29,714 nt of DNA, taken from IMG/VR virus record IMGVR_UViG_3300049893_000851, positions 1 to 29,714 of that record; one strand, 5' to 3'. Below are positions 1 to 7,496 of this stretch, piece by piece (the stretch's first letter is position 1; every line of letters begins with the position of its first letter). The notes beneath the pieces were generated by a model. The model made no database searches and was not told where the DNA came from. It saw only the letters and a program-made list of their open reading frames with translations. Both the position numbers and the translations under genes were made by a program. Origin of the DNA: a virus.

Positions 1-54
1 GTCTGGTAGTTCACCACCAAGTAATTTATAGACTTTTTTTAATTTACTCTTCAT
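1..54 (-). CDS. Partial CDS running off the left edge, unknown function
   Basis: An ATG at 54 opens a frame that stays open to the window edge (18 codons, beginning MKSKLKKVYKLL and ending LGGELPD). It overlaps the last 11 bases of the upstream acidic-protein gene, the type of small overlap used throughout this strand. The visible peptide is basic and gives no family. Only the N-terminus is present, so no function can be assigned, and a chance frame cannot be excluded. Confidence 0.5.
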   Translation of the reverse strand, partial: MKSKLKKVYKLLGGELPD

Positions 55-502
55 TGATTATCTTTTTAATTTCATCTCTTAATGTTCCAATTTCTTTTTT
101 AAGCATTCTCTTTAATTCATCCTTGTTTTCTTTTACCATCTTTTTAAGACTATTAGAAGTTTCTTTAAGTTTTTTATCAACACCATCTGTTTCCTCCATT
201 TCTACGTCAGATTCGTTTTTAACCTCTTCTTCGTCACTTTCCTCATTATCGTCAGCTTCCTCATCTTCTAACTCAATTTCAGACTTATTTTCAGTATCCT
301 CAGCCATTGCCCCATCTTCAATTGACAAAGTTTGTTCTTTCATAGACATATCTTCACCTTGAGGAGCATTTTGTGCCATCATTTGTTCACTTAGACGAGT
401 AGAGATGGCCAGAGCGGCCATTGCTTCATCTGGAGTCATTTCAGGACTCATTTGAGTGGGGTCTAATTGTGCGTTTTCTACTTGATTTTCTTCTAGTTGC
501 AT
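44..502 (-). CDS. Acidic coiled-coil protein, unknown function
   Basis: Protein of 152 residues that I do not recognise. The first third is rich in Gln, Met and Asn. Residues about 60-105 are almost continuous Glu/Asp with few hydrophobics, so probably disordered. The last 45 residues alternate Lys/Glu with Leu/Ile (LKKMVKENKDELKRMLKKEI), as in an amphipathic helix or coiled coil. The very acidic middle could mimic nucleic acid or bind a basic partner; that is inference. It follows the tail/internal protein genes in reading order but is separated from them by the plus-strand endonuclease gene, so it may be transcribed separately. No Shine-Dalgarno precedes the ATG. Coding status is well supported by strand and length; function is unknown. 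Confidence 0.75.
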   Translation of the reverse strand: MQLEENQVENAQLDPTQMSPEMTPDEAMAALAISTRLSEQMMAQNAPQGEDMSMKEQTLSIEDGAMAEDTENKSEIELEDEEADDNEESDEEEVKNESDVEMEETDGVDKKLKETSNSLKKMVKENKDELKRMLKKEIGTLRDEIKKIINEE

Positions 503-509
503 ATATAAT
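482..509 (+). promoter_or_regulatory. Sigma70-like promoter for the plus-strand endonuclease gene
   Basis: TTGATT at 482-487 and a perfect TATAAT at 504-509 are separated by 16 bases and lie 22 bases before the ATG at 532. The gene is the only one on the plus strand, so it cannot use the transcript of its neighbours and needs its own promoter. The -35 box lies inside the start of the divergent gene. AT-rich sequence yields such boxes by chance, so support is moderate. Confidence 0.45.
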
Positions 510-531
510 GATATTATGTTAAACTAATAAA

Positions 532-972
532 ATGAAAACTAAATTTTGGGGAACTCAATTTTATAATATTTTTCGTGCTATTAATTATAGATGTAATTAT
601 CCTACCTCTAGAAATTATTATAGGTATGGTGGTCGTGGAATAAAGAATCTTTGGAAATCTGACAAAGATTTTAAAGAAGATATGTATGATTCTTACCTTA
701 AACACGTTGAAGAATTTGGTGAAAAAAATACCTCTATTGAAAGAATTGATAATGGTGGAAATTATTGTAAGGAAAATTGTAAATGGGTGACTAGAAAAGA
801 ACAGATGCGAAACCGAAGAAATACTATTTTTTATACACTTAAAGGAAAAACCCAAACACTTGATGATTGGTCTTTGGAGCTTGGAATTAGCCGACAAACT
901 ATAACTGGTCGTATTAAAGTTCTCGGTTGGAGTATCGAAAAGGCATTGTCTACTCCTGTTATTCACTTGTAA
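532..972 (+). CDS. Free-standing HNH/AP2-type homing endonuclease-like protein
   Basis: Protein of 146 residues of a type common as a solitary phage insert. The central block (about 78-100) has SIERIDNGGNY followed by CKENCKWVTRKEQMRNRR, the characteristic ID-N-GNY...NC-W-T-KEQ-NRR pattern of phage HNH/AP2-like DNA-binding nucleases. The C-terminal part (about 105-145) has a helix-turn-helix-like stretch (TLDDWSLELGISRQTITGRI) followed by GWSIEKALSTP, as in NUMOD-type DNA-binding modules. It probably nicks or cuts a specific target and spreads itself; this is knowledge of the family, not shown here. It is the only plus-strand gene and splits the block of minus-strand genes, which supports a recent independent arrival. 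A TTGATT/TATAAT promoter-like pair lies just upstream. The exact nuclease subfamily is uncertain. Confidence 0.8.
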   Translation: MKTKFWGTQFYNIFRAINYRCNYPTSRNYYRYGGRGIKNLWKSDKDFKEDMYDSYLKHVEEFGEKNTSIERIDNGGNYCKENCKWVTRKEQMRNRRNTIFYTLKGKTQTLDDWSLELGISRQTITGRIKVLGWSIEKALSTPVIHL

Positions 973-1048
973 TTTCGGGTCTTTCATAGTATTATATGGT
1001 TATGATTATTGTTATTATACTTTTAATATATATTGCTATTAAAGTTTC

Positions 1049-2371
1049 CTAAGGCAAAGGTAACAAATCTCTAATATCAATACCGAGGAGTTTAAGTCCT
1101 TCTAGCCCTAGGATGGTTGTTAAAGCTGTTGCTTTTTTAGGATTATCTTTAGCCCACTGTTTTATTTTACTTGGACTTGCACCTTCTACTTTTGTTTTTG
1201 AAAGTAAATCATTCTTAGCTTTATACATATCCGACATTTGTTTAAACTCTGGTCTAGAATTTTTTTCAATAGCATCACTTAAAATTTGTCTATTTTGTAA
1301 CCATTCATCTTTCTGTAGTTGTAGAGATTCAGGAGAAAGATTATTAGCCTTTTTAACTGATTCAGGAATACTATCGTCATATTTTACGGCTGTGTCCCAT
1401 AAATCAGCGTGATTATTAGAACCAGATTTTTTAAGTAAAGATTCAAATTTTAACTGTCGTTTTATAACATTAGCTTCTTCAGTAGCTGGAGCATCTGCAA
1501 GTTGAGATTTTTTTATGACCTCCCAGTCAGAGTTTAGCTTCTCTATAGTTTGAGGTTTTATTGGGGTAGCTTCCATTTGAGGTCTTAGTTTAGTAGCTGT
1601 TTCCTTAATATTGTTATCAACAGCCCTATAAAGTTCTGATGGAGTCATTTTTTGAGCATTCGGTATGTTTTCCACAATGGTTTGGGCGGCAGATTTTGTT
1701 TTTGAAGAAGGTAGAATAACATCTTCTGTTCCTCCCCTAAACAACGTTGGTTCTCTTCCCTCAACAAATCTTCCTTGTGATTGGGCTAACCTAGCTTCTC
1801 TTGCTGTTGCCTTAGGCGAAATCATCTCGGTGACTTTTTCAGTAGCCTTTTTTGTAGTAGATACTTGTCTTGATGCTTTTAATGCTTGATATGCTTCATC
1901 TGCTTTACTTAATCCGCTTTTAACAAGTGATGGTGTTTTACGAAGTAATCCAACACCACCCATAACATCTGCAGCCCCCATAACTGTCTGTCCAGTAAGT
2001 TCTGCGGTAGCCATAAGGGGTGAATTTTTACCTTCAAACACATCCGATGTTTTTTGAACAACCTGAGATTGAATGGTTGGAAAATTACCATTGTCTTGAA
2101 TAGGATTCTTTCCCATAAAACCCCTAACTATATCCACAGGTGCATAGGCTGCTGATTTTAAGAAAGTATAAGCTCCACCCAATAAACTTTTTCCTGTTTC
2201 TTTGGCTGTTTCAATACCTAAACCTAAAGGACTATTCAAATAATCTGCTTCTTTTTTAAGGGCTGCTGTTTCCTTGTTTATTTTCTCAAGTTTTTGCTTT
2301 CTAATCTCTTCAGGATTATATGGTTTAAATCCTCCACTTGAAGTATTTGAATTATATGGTGTAAATGGCAT
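1049..2371 (-). CDS. Probable internal or tail-associated virion protein
   Basis: Protein of 440 residues without a recognised domain. The N-terminus has a long Lys/Glu-rich helix (about 25-45). A Gly/Ala-rich, moderately hydrophobic stretch follows at about 48-85 and again around 120-145 (GQTVMGAADVMGGVGLL). Residues 150-420 are mainly polar and helical, and the C-terminus ends with a hydrophobic run (TTILGLEGLKLLGIDIRDLL). Large helical proteins with amphipathic or hydrophobic patches after the tail genes are often internal or ejection proteins in podovirus-like phages; that is the basis of the call, with no motif proof. The start overlaps the stop of the upstream 640-residue gene by one base (TAATG), which indicates coupled translation. 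Confidence 0.5.
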   Translation of the reverse strand: MPFTPYNSNTSSGGFKPYNPEEIRKQKLEKINKETAALKKEADYLNSPLGLGIETAKETGKSLLGGAYTFLKSAAYAPVDIVRGFMGKNPIQDNGNFPTIQSQVVQKTSDVFEGKNSPLMATAELTGQTVMGAADVMGGVGLLRKTPSLVKSGLSKADEAYQALKASRQVSTTKKATEKVTEMISPKATAREARLAQSQGRFVEGREPTLFRGGTEDVILPSSKTKSAAQTIVENIPNAQKMTPSELYRAVDNNIKETATKLRPQMEATPIKPQTIEKLNSDWEVIKKSQLADAPATEEANVIKRQLKFESLLKKSGSNNHADLWDTAVKYDDSIPESVKKANNLSPESLQLQKDEWLQNRQILSDAIEKNSRPEFKQMSDMYKAKNDLLSKTKVEGASPSKIKQWAKDNPKKATALTTILGLEGLKLLGIDIRDLLPLP

Positions 2372-4293
2372 TATAGTGATGTATATTTAGAGCTATTAAA
2401 TTCTGCATACGGGATATAACCGACTTGTCCCGTCGCGTTATCTAACACGGCCTTTTGCCCACTTGGAGTATTATTGATTATATTTTGGTAGTTTAGATTT
2501 TGACTCTTAAGCGAAGATTCTACGAAGACAGCGTCACTCATTGAACCCTTTGGCATTCCCTGCCCAGCCGACTCCGATTGTTTGAATTGGTCATATACTT
2601 TACCAAGAACACCACGATATGCTCCATCTATACCATCTTTAAACGCAGCTTTTCTTCCGTTAATAATTGCCTGGTTTAATCCCTGTGTTTTGTTTATACC
2701 TGGGAAAATAGAAGCAATGTCAGCCCCTTCCTGAACAGAATAGGCTGTTCCTGACACGGCGTTTCGATATATCTGTAGGTTCTGTTGTATTTGAGTTGCA
2801 AGTTCAACAAGTTTAGGGTCGCTTACTTCTCCAAGTTTATTAACTACTTTTTCGTAATTACCTGTAAAAATATTTGTTTTACCACCAGCACCGTAGAACT
2901 CTTTGAGTGTCTTTTCTATATTATTAAGGGCATCTTGTGAAGTTTCATAACTTTCAATTTTTGTTTGATTTGCTCCAGTCATTAATGCTTTGGCTTGATT
3001 TTTAATTACAGCAAAAGGGTCTTCACCGTTAGATATTGAGTTTCTAATTGCGTTTGATTGGTCTTTTGTAAACTTACCAGAACCTAGAATAATATTTATT
3101 GCTTCGGCTTCTTTAGGGTCAATCGTCCCTGTTGGAGTAACATTAGTTCCACTGCCACCAGCTAATTTTGCTAATCCTCCATTCCCTAAACCTAGTGCTT
3201 GTTCTATCTTATTTGTAGTATAAGCATCACCACCGGTCATTGATAGAAGTCCTGAATAACCCACTGTATCAACAATTTTACCTAATTGTTCAGCGGCGTA
3301 TTGTTTAGCTTGCTGACCATATTCTATCTTCTTCATTTCAAAGTTCATACGGGATTCAAACTGTTGAGCGGCATATTGTCGGTCGGCTTGGGCATATTGC
3401 ATCATATTGCCTATCTGTTCGGTAATGGCGTTTTTAGTTTCAAGTAATGTGTTATAATTCTTAATCAAACTTTTATTACGAGCATTAGTCATACCCTGAA
3501 CTTGTGATTCTGTAGCAAAACCTCCAGCCTTAGTAATCTCGGTTCGTATATCATCTTCTGTTCCGTCAATTATATTTTTAGCATCAATCAATTCTGCGTT
3601 AATATCATCTAAACCAAAAGAGGAAACCATTTCCTTATACGTTGTCATTAAACTATCCTTTTGATTTTTAGGTGACCAATAGTCTTTCGCTATTTTTTCT
3701 ATGGTGGCAATATCTTTATTTTCTCCAGTATCAACAGAATTCATATATTCTAAACCTTTCTGTGGAGGAGTTGGCCCTTGAGTAGTCGCAAGTGCAGTTC
3801 CGACTGCCTGTTTTGACTCAGCTCCACTATCGATATTTATGTTTTTAGGAGGATTATTAGCAATCGTCCTATAGTTTTGAGACATATCACTAGCAACTGC
3901 AGAGGTCGGTGTCCAACCCTCTCTAGTCATATCAGTTATATTAGACGGAGTTGAAGTAGGAGTAGGGGTCGTTGAAGTGGGTGTTATAGGAGCAGTAGGA
4001 GCAACAGGAGCAGTGGTTGTGGTAAGTTCATCATCTACTGGAACGTAATTTGAACTTCCTTTTTTATTCAGAGACTTTAAATAATCATTATATTCCTTAC
4101 TAGGCGTTCCGGTAGATGCACCAGTTTCAGCATTATAAGCTGGCTTAGTTGGCATATTTTGAACACCAGAAGAGCTAGAACTTAATGATGTTCTAACTGC
4201 ACCCTCTGCCTTTTCTTTTGAAGCTCCAAGTGATTGGGCCAATTTTGAAACTCTTGCTGCGTCTCCTGTTAGTTTTGTTGATTTAGTTGCCAT
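2371..4293 (-). CDS. Large helical virion-associated protein, possibly internal/ejected
   Basis: Protein of 640 residues, not assignable to a named family. The N-terminal 110 residues are Ser/Thr/Gly-rich and contain a Pro/Thr linker (about 90-118, repeats of TP, TS and AP). Residues about 195-345 are helical and Gln/Ala/Glu-rich, with a predicted coiled coil around the segment QQFESRMNFEMKKIEYGQQA. A Gly-rich turn (LGLGNGGLAKLAGGSG) separates it from a second helical domain (about 395-570). Such low-complexity linker plus long helical domain proteins occur among phage tail or internal proteins. The gene is in the tail block, between a small tail protein and the 440-residue protein, with which it shares a TAATG overlap. 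A role in tail assembly or genome delivery is inference. Confidence 0.5.
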   Translation of the reverse strand: MATKSTKLTGDAARVSKLAQSLGASKEKAEGAVRTSLSSSSSGVQNMPTKPAYNAETGASTGTPSKEYNDYLKSLNKKGSSNYVPVDDELTTTTAPVAPTAPITPTSTTPTPTSTPSNITDMTREGWTPTSAVASDMSQNYRTIANNPPKNINIDSGAESKQAVGTALATTQGPTPPQKGLEYMNSVDTGENKDIATIEKIAKDYWSPKNQKDSLMTTYKEMVSSFGLDDINAELIDAKNIIDGTEDDIRTEITKAGGFATESQVQGMTNARNKSLIKNYNTLLETKNAITEQIGNMMQYAQADRQYAAQQFESRMNFEMKKIEYGQQAKQYAAEQLGKIVDTVGYSGLLSMTGGDAYTTNKIEQALGLGNGGLAKLAGGSGTNVTPTGTIDPKEAEAINIILGSGKFTKDQSNAIRNSISNGEDPFAVIKNQAKALMTGANQTKIESYETSQDALNNIEKTLKEFYGAGGKTNIFTGNYEKVVNKLGEVSDPKLVELATQIQQNLQIYRNAVSGTAYSVQEGADIASIFPGINKTQGLNQAIINGRKAAFKDGIDGAYRGVLGKVYDQFKQSESAGQGMPKGSMSDAVFVESSLKSQNLNYQNIINNTPSGQKAVLDNATGQVGYIPYAEFNSSKYTSL

Positions 4294-4297
4294 ATAA

Positions 4298-4588
4298 TTA
4301 ATTGTTAAGTGCTACGACACTACCGACCCCGTTAACCCAACCTGTAGTATCATAAGTCATTGTTATTTTTGTATCGGTTGCAAAATAAGGTTGACCCACA
4401 GTAGCGACAGATGATTTAGGTCTGTTAGCGACCGTGCCATTATTTGTTAGGTATTTTCTATTTACTACTGAAAGGGAATCGGTTGGGGTGTCAGTTAATT
4501 TTCGGTCAGTAAAGGCGGCATTTTTCATATAAATAGGAATTTCCCGTTTAATCGTGTCTTTTATAAATTGTTTCATTTCTTCATTCAT
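4298..4588 (-). CDS. Small tail/structural protein
   Basis: Protein of 96 residues. A short N-terminal helix (about 1-20) is followed by a beta-rich part holding NNGTVANRPKSSVATVGQPY then FATDT. The pattern GT-xANRP...VGQ-YF-T-T recurs in small phage tail and receptor-binding proteins, where it forms a beta strand pair at the start of a fibre or tip domain. It lies between the propeller-like tail protein gene (11 bases away) and the 640-residue virion protein gene (4 bases away), so it belongs to the tail block. Its exact position in the virion is unknown. Confidence 0.6.
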   Translation of the reverse strand: MNEEMKQFIKDTIKREIPIYMKNAAFTDRKLTDTPTDSLSVVNRKYLTNNGTVANRPKSSVATVGQPYFATDTKITMTYDTTGWVNGVGSVVALNN

Positions 4589-4599
4589 ATTATTTTACA

Positions 4600-6189
4600 T
4601 TATTTACCTGCGTCAGTAAAGTCTATTTCCGCCTTGCTCATAATCCAATTCTTAGTTCCTAGATTCGTAATCCGAATACCAAGAGCATAAGTTGGGGCGG
4701 TGGCTGGTGAATACCAGACATAATCTTGTCCCGCAGTGACATTCGTTCCGACAGTAAATATTTTTGTGCTACCTGATAAAACAACACCACCAGAACCGAT
4801 TAAATCAACTTGGAAGGAATTATTGGCTATTAATGGGTCAACATAAAATCTAACTTCTTTTGGAACGATTTTTTTAGAGAATAATTGACTCTGAGTTTCG
4901 TATACCCCTCCAATAGCATTACCTAGTCCTGTTGGGACGGTTGTAAATTTGTAAAGTTTATAATCGACTGTTGGTGAAGCAGATGTTTCAAGTGTTGAAT
5001 AATATAATTTAGCTGAACCAATTTGATTAGAAGCGTATCCAGCTGATGAAGAACCATAAAAAAGATTAGAGACTATGGCACATAGGGGCATTTTAATGAT
5101 ATCTGTCTCTGTTCCTGATGCTGAAGCCCTTAAAAATCTATATAGATTAGTTGATATTTCTCGGTCGTAGTTTCCATAGGCCATAATCGTGCCTTTTAAA
5201 TATCCACCACTGTTTTCTGGTGAAGCGTGGCCGACAAGATTACCAGTTGAGAATACACCAGCAAAATTTGGCGACAACGACTCTGGTAGTGATATTATTT
5301 TCTGACCACCAGAATAAATTGCCGCTCCACCTAAATCATAACCATAAGTGTAAGAAAAAGGACCAAATGATGTATTAGAATTTAAAGAATATGAGTTATA
5401 AGGATTATATGAGGTATATCCATTGTCAATTCCGTTCCAATATATAAAATACGAGTCTGCCGAAGAAAGGGAAGAAGTATCTTGCGTTGTGGCGGTTAAA
5501 TCTGGTTGTGTAAGTCTTGAAACAACAATCTGAATATAGTTTCCATCTGGGCTTACATCCATATCTCGGACCTGTGTTCCAACAGGAAAAGCTGGTGAAA
5601 GCCTTGTATAAGAAGTGACTGTGGCCGTGGAATCTATGGCTACAATATTAGTTCCGTTTCCCCAATAAGTCACACCACCAAAATTAACAGATGGACGTGG
5701 TACGTTTGTTGTATAAGAAACTGCCGAACCAACAAGAGTTTCATTTGTTCCATTAAAGTCAATTCTTGTCACCCCGACATCGTGTCCAATATAAATTCTT
5801 TCAGTTGCTCCGTAAAATTGAATAGACGAACCGTATTTAAATGTTGGGCTTGAAGCGGTCAAAGTAGCAAGTAAAACGGCGTTATCGTAATTAGGATTAT
5901 AAGTTGTTGGGTCGTTTACTTGTATTTTATAGAGACGACCGGTATGTCCAATAGCATAGACATAGGTAATTCCACTTTCTAATCTAGGTCGAGCGGCCAC
6001 AATTAAATCTGTTATAACCGTTCCTCCACTATCCACTCTGGTTGGTGTTTCGAACCAAGTTAAATTACCAGGATTAGAAAATGGGTCGTTTCCAAAAGTT
6101 GTAGAATATTTAGCTAGCCCAGAGTTAATTTCACCATCATTATGACGGGTCAAACCTCCAGCAAAATTGTTAATTGATAATGTTTGCAT
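4600..6189 (-). CDS. Probable tail protein with beta-propeller-like repeats
   Basis: Protein of 529 residues. It starts with SINNFAGGLTRHNDGEINSG, a form typical of phage tail or neck proteins that begin with a short clamp before a beta-propeller-like body. The body contains blade-like stretches such as YVYAIGHTGRLYKIQV (about 74-89), RIYIGHDVGVTRIDF (about 131-145) and VRDMDVSPDGNYIQIVV (about 208-224); the last resembles a WD/SMP-30-like blade. The C-terminal 130 residues look like a beta sandwich. No catalytic motif is visible. Its start overlaps the stop of the upstream glycine-rich adhesin gene by one base, so the two are probably co-translated. A structural role in the tail is likely; precise homology was not established. 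Confidence 0.6.
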   Translation of the reverse strand: MQTLSINNFAGGLTRHNDGEINSGLAKYSTTFGNDPFSNPGNLTWFETPTRVDSGGTVITDLIVAARPRLESGITYVYAIGHTGRLYKIQVNDPTTYNPNYDNAVLLATLTASSPTFKYGSSIQFYGATERIYIGHDVGVTRIDFNGTNETLVGSAVSYTTNVPRPSVNFGGVTYWGNGTNIVAIDSTATVTSYTRLSPAFPVGTQVRDMDVSPDGNYIQIVVSRLTQPDLTATTQDTSSLSSADSYFIYWNGIDNGYTSYNPYNSYSLNSNTSFGPFSYTYGYDLGGAAIYSGGQKIISLPESLSPNFAGVFSTGNLVGHASPENSGGYLKGTIMAYGNYDREISTNLYRFLRASASGTETDIIKMPLCAIVSNLFYGSSSAGYASNQIGSAKLYYSTLETSASPTVDYKLYKFTTVPTGLGNAIGGVYETQSQLFSKKIVPKEVRFYVDPLIANNSFQVDLIGSGGVVLSGSTKIFTVGTNVTAGQDYVWYSPATAPTYALGIRITNLGTKNWIMSKAEIDFTDAGK

Positions 6190-7484
6190 TATTGTGTAAA
6201 TACTAAGCAGATACCTGAACCACCCGAACCACCATTTCCTCCAACTGTTGTTCCCCCTCCTCCACCGCCGCCGCCGCCGCCTGGTGTTCCACCAGCACCA
6301 CCATTGCCAGCAGTCCCATCATTGTGTGAACCACCACCGCCGCCGCCATCTCCACAACCATAACCGATACGGGAGGTTCCGTCACCACCATTACCACCTC
6401 CGGCTGTCCCGGCCACTCCACCACAAGAAGTTATATATAAACCATATCCACCACCAGCTCCTCCGGCCGTGTCTGTTCCAGGAGTTGTTGAATCAACTGA
6501 ACCACCAGCACCACCGCCAGAACCACCAAATAAAGCACAAGCCCCAGCTTTTCCAGCGGCTTGAGCCACTGCTCCACCCCCACCAGCACCACCATATTCA
6601 GCTGGTAGTCCGTCACCACCGTTAGCACTACCGCCACCCTGGCCTGAAATACCATTAGAAGCAACCGAAGATGCTGGTAAACCACCAGTTTTAGATGTTC
6701 CAGTCTGACCAACCTCTCCCGCTCCACCGGAGCCACCACCGGAGCCACCAGAACCGTTTGAACCAGACTCGCTACCACCACCTCCACCGCCATAAGCGAT
6801 TAAATAAGGACCAAAGGAGGTATTTCCACCAGTCGTCCCATCTGTTCCACTTCCAGCACTACCACCGGCTCCTCCAGCTCCTCCGGCTGGAACGGTGACA
6901 ACAACAGAAGATGTCAAAACACTGGCATAGAAGACTTTTGAAACAAAAGCACCCCCTCCACCGCCGGAGCCACTTCCTCTAATTGTACCAGCGTTCGCTC
7001 CTTCACCCCCTCCACCGCCGCCACCAGCTCCGACACATATAACGTGGACCATCCTTGCATTTGAAGGCTTGACCCAGGTTCCACTAGAAACAAAAGATTG
7101 GACATTCATTAATGGCGTTCCCCAACGGACACCGGTTGCTGCTGAACTATCAGCCATTAATGTTTCATTATCTACACCAACGGCCAATTTAGTTAAAACA
7201 GATGAACTTTGTGCAATTAAAACATCACCTTTAGTATAAATTGTCTGTCCTGTTCCACCCTTGTTCACACCTTGGACGTGTCCTCCACCATCTGAAGCGG
7301 GACTTTTTACTATATATTCATATGAGCCAACAACAGATGAAGCCCCAGCAATACCAATGACCGCTTCTAATTGCCTTAGACCAGAATTTTGAGCCGACTC
7401 AACGCTTGAATGAGAAGGGGCATTTAACCTATTGGTTGAGGCGGGGTCAGTGTATGAAGTTAAAACTGATGGAAATGTTGACAT
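6189..7484 (-). CDS. Glycine-rich tail fibre/adhesin
   Basis: Protein of 431 residues. Residues 1-130 form a normal-composition N-terminal domain, probably for attachment. The motif VSSGTWVKPSNARMVHVICVG (about 132-152) is the standard entry to the glycine-rich domain of many phage fibres. From about 153 to 425 the chain is mainly Gly with Ser, Ala and Thr, in runs of GGGGG and GGSGG. Similar glycine-rich tips in T2- and S16-type gp38 adhesins fold as packed polyglycine II helices with loops that bind the receptor; that is family knowledge. The chain ends in a short hydrophobic strand (GICLVFTQ). It lies beside another probable fibre gene, so host recognition is the likely job. The Gly codons create dense CCA/CCT/CCG tracts on the plus strand and several shadow frames. 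Confidence 0.8.
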   Translation of the reverse strand: MSTFPSVLTSYTDPASTNRLNAPSHSSVESAQNSGLRQLEAVIGIAGASSVVGSYEYIVKSPASDGGGHVQGVNKGGTGQTIYTKGDVLIAQSSSVLTKLAVGVDNETLMADSSAATGVRWGTPLMNVQSFVSSGTWVKPSNARMVHVICVGAGGGGGGGEGANAGTIRGSGSGGGGGAFVSKVFYASVLTSSVVVTVPAGGAGGAGGSAGSGTDGTTGGNTSFGPYLIAYGGGGGGSESGSNGSGGSGGGSGGAGEVGQTGTSKTGGLPASSVASNGISGQGGGSANGGDGLPAEYGGAGGGGAVAQAAGKAGACALFGGSGGGAGGSVDSTTPGTDTAGGAGGGYGLYITSCGGVAGTAGGGNGGDGTSRIGYGCGDGGGGGGSHNDGTAGNGGAGGTPGGGGGGGGGGTTVGGNGGSGGSGICLVFTQ

Positions 7485-7496
7485 ATATTTTAATTG

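Noticed and set aside
54-362. Plus-strand frame opposite the acidic protein, Ser/Leu-rich
   Set aside because: It mirrors the Glu/Asp codon run of the minus-strand gene and has no independent support.
514-987. Minus-strand frame of 157 codons opposite the endonuclease gene
   Set aside because: The plus-strand product carries clear HNH/AP2-type motifs, while the antisense product is Ser/Ile/Phe-rich without any pattern.
996-1052. Plus-strand micro-frame of 18 codons encoding a hydrophobic peptide (MVMIIVIILLIYIAIKVS)
   Set aside because: It could be a membrane peptide, but it is very short, in AT-rich DNA, and overlaps the stop of a minus-strand gene.
6203-6898. Several long frames on both strands within the glycine-rich gene (Met/Val-rich, His-rich products)
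   Set aside because: They are out-of-frame readings of the GGN codon repeats; composition is extreme and they lie fully inside the adhesin gene.
6240-7030. CCA/CCT/CCG-rich tract that looks like tandem repeats or a CRISPR-like array
   Set aside because: No constant repeat length or spacers; it is the complement of Gly-rich coding sequence.
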